In this document: in pieces, positions 1 to 5,518 of the stretch
Layout of the letters: the number at the start of each line of letters is the position of its first letter
Position numbering within the stretch: the stretch's first letter is position 1
From: an uncultured Muribaculaceae bacterium
Lineage (GTDB): Bacteria > Bacteroidota > Bacteroidia > Bacteroidales > Muribaculaceae
Direction: 5' to 3'
DNA length: 8,268 bases
Assembly: GCA_910586455.1 (NCBI GenBank)
Contig: CAJUHX010000082.1
Coordinates: 1 to 8,268, forward strand
Notes under the pieces: generated by a model
What the model saw: the letters and a program-made list of their open reading frames with translations, nothing else
Told to the model about the DNA's origin: nothing
The model's database searches: none
Program-made: the position numbers and the translations under genes

Positions 1-13
1 TCTTTTCACTCCA

Positions 14-21
14 CAAAGATA
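14..21 (-). promoter_or_regulatory. Possible -7 box of a gene beyond the window
   Basis: The minus strand reads TATCTTTG, fitting TAnnTTTG, in an AT-rich stretch just after the hairpin at 81-110. No TTG is seen at the expected -33 distance, so this is weak. If real, it would drive a gene beyond the low-coordinate edge. Nothing else was recognised in 1-80. Confidence 0.25.
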
Positions 22-80
22 GCCACGTCCTTAAATTTCTTAGAGGAAATATAAGGATATTTTTTCTCATACACAACCAA

Positions 81-110
81 ACGCGGGCGCTCCGGTTGGG
101 GCGCCCGCGT
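81..110 (-). terminator. GC-rich hairpin after the secreted-protein gene
   Basis: A perfect 10-bp inverted repeat ACGCGGGCGC / GCGCCCGCGT lies 22 bp after the stop codon. It can be extended by three more pairs (one G-T wobble) to a four-base loop. The sequence after it on the minus strand is T-rich (TTGGTTGTGT) but has no long T-run, so it is a probable rather than textbook intrinsic terminator. It is near-symmetric and could also stop transcription on the other strand. Confidence 0.65.
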
Positions 111-132
111 AGTATTATGGATGGATATACTA

Positions 133-2619
133 TTACAAGATTACCTTGGTGATTTTTGAGCCCTGACGGCGGATGTAGAGGCCGTTTGCGGGGTTCTCTA
201 CACGGATGCCCTGAAGGTTGAAGTATTCAACGGGAGCATTGTCGTCGGCGGCCTCGATGTCGGCTACACCCGAAAGAATCTTGGCGCAGCTTACGCTGAT
301 GGCCTTGATATAGGTGTTAGTGCCGTCGGAGGGAACTTCAAATGTAACAGCGCTTGCTTTGTCGTCGGCAGCGGCAGTCCATTCTTTCGATTCGAATATG
401 CCGGGCTGACCTTCGGCAAGATTAAGACCCCAGCTGGTGGAAGCGGGTTCGGTAAAGGCTATATTGGTTACATAGTAGCCTGCAGGCGCGGTGAGAGTGA
501 TGGTAGAACCCTTGTAGACACGCAAGGTGGTGCCGGGAGCCTTCGAACTGGTGCTGTTGAATATCTTTACACCGTTCTGATTATTGGTGGTTGTGAAACT
601 CAGAACTACACCGTTGGAATCGAGGGTATAATCTTCGATGCGGATGTCTTTGCCGGCTTCGGGCTCTTCAACAGGCTCAGTAGTCGAGAAGCTAAGAGAA
701 CTGAAGTCGGAGAAGTCGAATGTGGCGTCGGTGGTTACGGGCAGGCTGGCGGGGTCGACAACAGTAAGGTTGAGGTCGGCAGAGCCGGCAGTGTATTCAT
801 CGGACTCAGCTACCGACAGGGTTATTACAGTGGTGCCGGGACCTACGACAGTCAGCCAGGGATCGCCTGTAATATCAACTGTCGCTACCTCAGAATTACT
901 TGAAGACACTTCGGGACTGGTAAAATAACCGTTCATTTTGGGCATATCGTCGATGGTGGTTTCACCGATAATCCACGTAAACTCAGTCACGGGCTCGTCG
1001 TCGGCATTCAACCATGCTATTTCGGGGTCAGCCTTTACGATAGTATATGTTGCCGAAACAATTTCGCTCTTTACTCCGTTCTTTTCGGCGTATGCCTCGA
1101 CGGTGAAGGTGCTGCCGGGCTGACCGCTTACGGCTAAGCCGTCGGTATAGAGTACAAATTCGTCTGATTCTGAGGTCTTGCAGAATATTTCAGCACCTTC
1201 TTCGGCTGTGATTACGATAGGAGTATGGTTGTCAACAGTAGCGCCGTCAGCAGGCAAGATTACGGGAGCGGCTACAACTTCAGTACCAACCTCGATAAGC
1301 ACAGGATGCAATTGTACTGTGCCGTTGTAAACGCTTACAAAACCGGTAACAGTGCAGTTTTCGGCATTTTCAAAGCCTTCGGTAATCTTGAACTGGTTGC
1401 GCAGAGCCACGGAATTGCCGGCGGCATCGCTTACGGTTGCGTTCTGGCCGTTTACATCTGAGATAGTCAGGCCACTGATTTTGAAGTAACTGTAGGTGGT
1501 ATTCTCGGCTACCTGGGACAGTTCGGCTTCGATAGGCTCTACAGCGGTTCCGGCTGTGATTTCACCGAAAACCGGATTGGTCAGCTGAGTTGTCTTGCCA
1601 TACTCGCCAACAGTAGCCTGAAGGGTGTTGAAGGTATCGCCGTTGTTGAACGGGTTGTTCTCATTGACGTAGTAAACGAGCATATTGTGCTTGCCGGCAT
1701 CCTGTACATAGAGGTACCGGTTCTTGTCGCCGCCCTGCCAGATAACTGTCATGGGGCAGTTTATCTCGGCAGTTTCGCCAACGAAGGCAAGTCCGTCGGG
1801 CGCATATAAGGCCGAGAAACCGTCGAGGAACAGAGGCATCTCTACATTGTACGAGGCAACATTGCTATATTCGCCGTTTTTGGCGGCGATTGCCTTTACG
1901 GTGCAACTCTGATATACATCGAACGGAGCCTGGTAGTGTGCCGACTCCTCAGTAGGAACAGTGCCGTCGATGGTATAGTACACCTCAGCGCCTTCCTCGG
2001 CTGTGATAGTGACTTTGCTCACCTTATCAACCAGTTCGCTTGTGATAGCAGGAGCGGCTAAGGCAGGAGCTTCTCCAACAGTATAAGAGAATGTAATTTT
2101 ATCCATATCAAATACACCATTTTTAGATATATTGTTGGTGTAATTGAAATTGATTTTATAGTACTTGTTGGGTTCCGGATTATCAACATTGGCAATCAAC
2201 TCACCGGCAGCAGTCAGGTTTCCGGTAAAAACGACCGATTTCGGATTCGTAAATTTGTTATCATCTGCTATAAAGAGTGTGACATTATTTATTTCTCCAC
2301 GAATAAAATTTACCACATTCACTGATACAGCATCTACTGCATATTCAATAGGTGAAGTGCTGTAGATATAGGCATCGGCGCCATCTTTTTGGCTTTTGGC
2401 TCCTACACGGACGTAATCCCATCCTTGACTGTTGTTTGACATGCCCTTGTAGGACCATTGCGATCCGCCGAATTCATCGGTTGAAGTGTGAACATCTGTG
2501 TAGGAACTTGTTTTTGGCCATCCGGCGTTCTTATTGGTAAACGTTACTTCAAAAGTTTCAGCACTACTACTGAAAACCGAAGCAACCGCGACGGTAAGTG
2601 ATAGTAAAAGTTTCTTCAT
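133..2619 (-). CDS. Secreted multidomain surface protein with two chitobiase/HEX C-terminal-like domains and a Bacteroidales C-terminal tail
   Basis: This 828-residue protein starts with a Sec signal peptide (MKKLLLSLTVAVASVFSSSA, likely cut after residue 20). Residues ~22-181 look like a beta-sandwich. Residues ~187-260 resemble the chitobiase/beta-hexosaminidase C-terminal domain (CHB_HEX_C_1), with 'YYTIDGTVPT' at 214-223. Residues ~262-447 resemble the OB-fold-like modules of Bacteroidales surface proteins. Residues ~450-527 form a second CHB_HEX-like copy, which shares the core 'TAEEGAE' with the first. Residues ~530-622 look Ig-like, with 'SNSEVATVD' at 574-582, and ~630-778 look like another beta-sandwich. 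The end (~797-828, 'YFNLQGIRVENPANGLYI') is a tail common on exported Bacteroidales proteins and is probably a sorting signal. No catalytic domain or active-site motif is visible, so a binding or adhesive role at the cell surface is inferred; the ligand is unknown. The gene has its own promoter (2711-2740) and a hairpin after the stop. The ORF, export and tail are clear; the domain limits are approximate. Confidence 0.88.
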   Translation of the reverse strand: MKKLLLSLTVAVASVFSSSAETFEVTFTNKNAGWPKTSSYTDVHTSTDEFGGSQWSYKGMSNNSQGWDYVRVGAKSQKDGADAYIYSTSPIEYAVDAVSVNVVNFIRGEINNVTLFIADDNKFTNPKSVVFTGNLTAAGELIANVDNPEPNKYYKINFNYTNNISKNGVFDMDKITFSYTVGEAPALAAPAITSELVDKVSKVTITAEEGAEVYYTIDGTVPTEESAHYQAPFDVYQSCTVKAIAAKNGEYSNVASYNVEMPLFLDGFSALYAPDGLAFVGETAEINCPMTVIWQGGDKNRYLYVQDAGKHNMLVYYVNENNPFNNGDTFNTLQATVGEYGKTTQLTNPVFGEITAGTAVEPIEAELSQVAENTTYSYFKISGLTISDVNGQNATVSDAAGNSVALRNQFKITEGFENAENCTVTGFVSVYNGTVQLHPVLIEVGTEVVAAPVILPADGATVDNHTPIVITAEEGAEIFCKTSESDEFVLYTDGLAVSGQPGSTFTVEAYAEKNGVKSEIVSATYTIVKADPEIAWLNADDEPVTEFTWIIGETTIDDMPKMNGYFTSPEVSSSNSEVATVDITGDPWLTVVGPGTTVITLSVAESDEYTAGSADLNLTVVDPASLPVTTDATFDFSDFSSLSFSTTEPVEEPEAGKDIRIEDYTLDSNGVVLSFTTTNNQNGVKIFNSTSSKAPGTTLRVYKGSTITLTAPAGYYVTNIAFTEPASTSWGLNLAEGQPGIFESKEWTAAADDKASAVTFEVPSDGTNTYIKAISVSCAKILSGVADIEAADDNAPVEYFNLQGIRVENPANGLYIRRQGSKITKVIL

Positions 2620-2710
2620 ACTTAATTTATTATGATTGATTTAAGAGAGCTTGATATACTTCTGCCACCGGAGCAAGCAGGGTCACACAGCCTCTGCGTA
2701 CCGGCATCGG

Positions 2711-2740
2711 CAAAGTTAACGATAATTATTGGATTTACAA
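2711..2740 (-). promoter_or_regulatory. Bacteroidetes-type promoter of the secreted-protein gene
   Basis: The minus strand reads TAACTTTG (2711-2718), a perfect TAnnTTTG -7 box, with TTG (2738-2740) 19 bp upstream as the -33 element. The start of transcription would fall near 2704, leaving a leader of about 85 nt. This gives the secreted-protein gene independent expression from the Septu genes. Confidence 0.65.
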
Positions 2741-2779
2741 TGAAATAATTGTGAAATTTATGGCCGACTCTATTTCGTA

Positions 2780-3397
2780 TCATGCAGTGTGGGTGCGCAG
2801 CCACCAGTTTACCAGCGACGGGAATCCGGCTGCCTGCATACACTCCAATATTATGTCCGGCTCCATTCCGGCATAGGATTCCAGCATACACATTATTCCA
2901 TAACGCCGGTTATTTAATGCGTTATGGTTCAAGTCGAACACTTCGATTGTTTTATCAACCTTCGCTTTAATCAATGGGTCAAGATTGTATTCAGGCATCA
3001 TCTCGCCATGGGGACCGAACTGAATATATTGGCTCATATCGTCGTGTACGGGGTCGAATATATCGGCATAGTTGAAACTGCCGTTTACAACCTTGTCTTT
3101 ATGCGATGAACCGTATGGCGTGTGATGGTAATCGACTACAAAATTTTCATACTCAAAAGTCAGACGAGGGTAGATTCCTTTCTTGCGGTAATGGTCGATA
3201 TGTGGCTGCAGTTTCGGATTGTCAAGGGGTTCTTCGGTATATCCGCTTATGCCATATTGTTCGTTTAATAATACATGGCTCCGCACTTGATGGTATGCGT
3301 TTGAACCGGTGAACTGGTCCCAGTTGGTAAATCCCTGTTGCGAGGCCCAGCTGTTGAAGGCATCAGTATGGGCCGGATTCTTTACTATCCGCTTCAT
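2780..3397 (-). CDS. ptuB: Septu HNH endonuclease PtuB (TIGR02646-like)
   Basis: This 205-residue protein matches the layout of the small HNH nucleases paired with PtuA-type ATPases. Near the N-terminus it has a leucine and 'EQ' followed by 'YGISGYTEEPL' (48-58). The HNH core follows: 'HIDHYRKK' (66-73, with D68-H69 as candidate catalytic residues), N85 in 'YENF', and H99 in 'YGSSHKDK' (95-102). In Septu, PtuB is the effector nuclease that works in complex with the ATPase PtuA against phage infection (family knowledge). The start codon overlaps the ptuA stop as ATGA, which implies translational coupling and supports a joint function. The cysteine pairs that bind zinc in many TIGR02646-type HNH proteins are absent, with S/G before 'YTE' and Y/G/S before 'HK'. 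This could be a zinc-free subfamily. The only cysteines visible are late in the protein (C170 and C186). The nuclease call rests on the HNH motif plus context. Confidence 0.8.
   Translation of the reverse strand: MKRIVKNPAHTDAFNSWASQQGFTNWDQFTGSNAYHQVRSHVLLNEQYGISGYTEEPLDNPKLQPHIDHYRKKGIYPRLTFEYENFVVDYHHTPYGSSHKDKVVNGSFNYADIFDPVHDDMSQYIQFGPHGEMMPEYNLDPLIKAKVDKTIEVFDLNHNALNNRRYGIMCMLESYAGMEPDIILECMQAAGFPSLVNWWLRTHTA
3394..3397 (-). promoter_or_regulatory. ATGA stop/start overlap of ptuA and ptuB
   Basis: The TGA stop of the ATPase gene and the ATG start of the HNH gene share four bases. Such an overlap normally means termination-reinitiation coupling, which keeps the two subunits at a linked ratio. 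It also fixes the ptuB start. Confidence 0.85.
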
Positions 3398-4650
3398 TGC
3401 CGGTTTTCCTTACGTATTTTGGCAATCTGCATGCGTATGCGGGCAAATTCAATGTTTCCGGGCGACAGATATTGCCGGAGTTTCTCAATGGCATTGCGTA
3501 GCCCGTCGGAGTCGGCCTCGCCGTTTGCCAGCCGCCCCCAGATATCATCGAGTGTATTTTGTACCGGAGCAGGCAAAAGAGTTTTCATGTTGAATACCCG
3601 GTAATAGAGCTGCTCAATTGACTCGCCATAGGATGCAGACACAGGCAGCAGCTTGCCGTTCTCGAGTACGCTTAATGTGTCATTGCCTTCAAGCTGCAGA
3701 TTCTGAACTATATGCGGCGAATGGGTGGAAATAAAGAACTGGCAGTTGGGAAACACCCGGCGAAATATATCTATAGCCCCCGATTGCCAGGCCGGGTGCA
3801 GATGTAGTTCGAGTTCGTCAATCAGTATAACTCCTTCTCCCTCCAATGGATTTTCGAGCGCCGGATTGCAGACTGCCAGCCTCCGGGCGATGTCGCCTAT
3901 AAGGGTGAGATAACATTTTTCGCCGTCGGACAGCTGATTGACACGAAAGCTGCGTCCGTCTTTTTTTAGTTCGAATCCTGCCGGTTTCCTGCGTCGTACA
4001 TGCAGGTCGGTATAACCGGGCATAGCAATGGCTATGGCATTGCGGACAGCACGCAGTTGCGAATCTTCCAGATTCAGGTCGCGGTTCTCGTTTTTAATTT
4101 CGTTTTCTATATCCTCACGTTCGCGGAACCACTCATAAAATGCCCGCAACCTCATTCCGCCGTCGATATCGGCTGCATATAATGCCGGGGCATCGAGTTC
4201 ATGTTTTTTCTGAACTCTTGCCGGTATGTCGACCAATGAGCGGTTGACGGAATATGCCACAATCATGGGCAGATTGGTACGGCCTCCACTTTCATAATAT
4301 CGCTCCATCATACCTGCGGCATATTTGCCCAGCATGCCGAGTTCGCTTTTGACCTCGGATTTACGGGCAGGCGCCACTCTGGCTATCTGCCAGCAGGCTT
4401 CATCGGCTATGGTTGTTACTGATGATGAAACAGCCCCATGCCGTATATCACTGAAATCTATCATCATGCCGCGGGCCGAAGTGCCGCGCATCCTGGCTTT
4501 CAGCCATGAGAGATTAATCAGTATGGCGTGCAGCACAGTGGATTTACCTGCGCCGTTGACACCGGCAAATACATTTATGCCGCGTCCGCATTCAATCGTA
4601 AGATTCTCGATTGAGCGGAAATTGTTGATGATGATTCTGTTGAGGAGCAT
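3394..4650 (-). CDS. ptuA: Septu ATPase PtuA (ABC/SMC-like AAA ATPase)
   Basis: This 418-residue protein is an ABC/SMC-type ATPase with all core motifs intact. The N-terminal 'IIINNFRSIENLTIE' strand leads into Walker A 'GVNGAGKS' (30-37). An ABC signature 'LSDGEK' follows at 240-245, then Walker B 'GVILIDELELHLHP' (273-286, with D278 and E279), and a switch histidine in 'FISTHSPHIV' (306-315, H310). The ~200 residues between Walker A and the signature are charged and helical in places. The C-terminal segment (~340-418, 'YGESIEQLYYRVF...') resembles the region following the ATPase core in PtuA and retron-linked ATPases. The partner gene is an HNH nuclease that starts inside the ptuA stop codon, the hallmark of Septu. 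PtuA is expected to sense infection and control PtuB. No reverse transcriptase or toprim domain is present, so retron-Ec78, OLD and Gabija identities are less likely. The first ATG of the frame puts the P-loop at the usual place. No promoter was recognised upstream; read-through from yebC is possible. Confidence 0.8.
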   Translation of the reverse strand: MLLNRIIINNFRSIENLTIECGRGINVFAGVNGAGKSTVLHAILINLSWLKARMRGTSARGMMIDFSDIRHGAVSSSVTTIADEACWQIARVAPARKSEVKSELGMLGKYAAGMMERYYESGGRTNLPMIVAYSVNRSLVDIPARVQKKHELDAPALYAADIDGGMRLRAFYEWFREREDIENEIKNENRDLNLEDSQLRAVRNAIAIAMPGYTDLHVRRRKPAGFELKKDGRSFRVNQLSDGEKCYLTLIGDIARRLAVCNPALENPLEGEGVILIDELELHLHPAWQSGAIDIFRRVFPNCQFFISTHSPHIVQNLQLEGNDTLSVLENGKLLPVSASYGESIEQLYYRVFNMKTLLPAPVQNTLDDIWGRLANGEADSDGLRNAIEKLRQYLSPGNIEFARIRMQIAKIRKENRQ

Positions 4651-4674
4651 AGCTGTGTTTTTTTATCTCTCATG

Positions 4675-4737
4675 CAAAGGCCACAGAGGTCGCAGGGCGA
4701 TATAGTATTCAGAGCTCTGCGGCCGCCGTGGCCTTTG
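4675..4737. repeat. Long imperfect inverted repeat between yebC and ptuA (possible terminator or attenuator)
   Basis: Two 21-nt arms, 4675-4695 and 4717-4737, are inverted repeats matching at 18 of 21 positions. The outer 10 bp are perfect (CAAAGGCCAC / GTGGCCTTTG). The 21-nt loop includes part of a perfect 10-bp palindrome, CAGAGCTCTG (4710-4719). The structure lies 18 bp after the yebC stop and 24 bp before the ptuA start. It has no T-tract beyond the TTTG of the stem on either strand, and its loop is large, so it is not a textbook intrinsic terminator. It could be a yebC terminator, a leader hairpin controlling ptuA, or one copy of a dispersed repeat. Confidence 0.7.
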
Positions 4738-4755
4738 TTTGAGAATACGTGGAAT

Positions 4756-5481
4756 TTATTCTTCTTCCTTCATGTTGTGGAATACGTTCTGGACGTCTTC
4801 GTCTTCTTCGAGCTTGTCGAGGAGTTTGTTGAGGGTTTCGCGCTGTTCGGGAGTCACTTCCTTTACATCGTTGGGAATGCGCTCGAATTCTGCGCTTACA
4901 AGTTCGAAACCGTTGTCTTCGAGGTACTTCTGGATGTTGTTAAATTCTTCGAATGCACCGTAGAGTACAATTACGCCTTCTTCTTCGTCGTGTTCGAGTT
5001 CGTCGACACCGTAGTCAATGAGTTCGAGTTCAAGGTCTTCGAGGCTTACACCGTCGTTGGCTTTGATTTTGAACACGCATTTGTGGTCGAAAAGGAAGGT
5101 GAGGCTGCCCTGTGTGCCGAGGTTACCGCCGTGCTTGTTGAAGTATGAGCGTACGTTGGCTACAGTACGGGTGTTGTTGTCGGTGGCTGCTTCGACGAAG
5201 ATGGCGATACCGAAGGGGCCGTATCCTTCGTAAGTGATTTCCTTGTAGTCGCTGGCGTCTTTGTCGGTGGCTTTTTTGATGGCACGCTCAACGGTGTCTT
5301 TGGGCATGTTGGCTGCCTTGGCGTTCTGCATGAGCACGCGCAGACGGGGGTTACAGTCGGGATCGGGGCCACCTGCTTTGGCGGCTATGGTGATTTCTTT
5401 GCCTATGCGGGTAAAGGTTCGCGACATGTTGCCCCAGCGTTTGAGCTTGCGGGCTTTACGGTATTCAAATGCTCTTCCCAT
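4756..5481 (-). CDS. yebC: YebC/PmpR (TACO1) family protein
   Basis: This 241-residue protein is full length for the YebC/PmpR/TACO1 family. The N-terminal helical domain carries the family pattern 'FTRIGKEITIAAKAGGPDP' followed by 'NPRLR' and 'NMPKDTVERAIKKA' (residues ~23-71). The second domain contains 'YEGYGPFGIAIFVEAATDN' (84-102) and 'KHGGNLGTQGS' (~115-125). The start 'MGRAFEYRKARKLKRWGNMS' is the Bacteroidetes form of the usual 'MAGHSKW..I..RK' opening, which supports the chosen ATG. The last ~30 residues are strongly acidic. Family members have been described as transcriptional regulators, and the mitochondrial homologue TACO1 as a translational activator. Recent work ties the family to relief of ribosome stalling at proline-rich stretches. 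The gene lies 37 bp after pheT with no visible promoter in the gap, so co-transcription with pheT is likely, which suits a translation-related role. Confidence 0.95.
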   Translation of the reverse strand: MGRAFEYRKARKLKRWGNMSRTFTRIGKEITIAAKAGGPDPDCNPRLRVLMQNAKAANMPKDTVERAIKKATDKDASDYKEITYEGYGPFGIAIFVEAATDNNTRTVANVRSYFNKHGGNLGTQGSLTFLFDHKCVFKIKANDGVSLEDLELELIDYGVDELEHDEEEGVIVLYGAFEEFNNIQKYLEDNGFELVSAEFERIPNDVKEVTPEQRETLNKLLDKLEEDEDVQNVFHNMKEEE

Positions 5482-5518
5482 TGCTGGTTGTTATATTTAG
5501 TTTTTGAGTTTTTAGTTT

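Noticed and set aside
2734..2757. AT-rich hairpin (ATTT-C-ACAAT / ATTGTAAAT) after ptuB as a terminator
   Set aside because: The stem is short, AT-rich and bulged, lacks a T-run, and overlaps the -33 region of the next gene; too weak to call.
2622..2891. 89-codon minus-strand frame overlapping the 3' end of ptuB and the promoter region
   Set aside because: It overlaps ptuB in another frame, runs through the promoter of the secreted-protein gene and has no recognisable domain.
2780..4650. Gabija, OLD-type or retron-Ec78 system instead of Septu
   Set aside because: The ATPase shows no toprim region, the partner is HNH and not a UvrD helicase, and no reverse transcriptase is present; Septu fits best.
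4672..5148. 158-codon plus-strand frame rich in F, V and E
   Set aside because: It is the antisense shadow of the acidic yebC C-terminus; GAA/GAG codons read backwards give the F/L/V-rich product.
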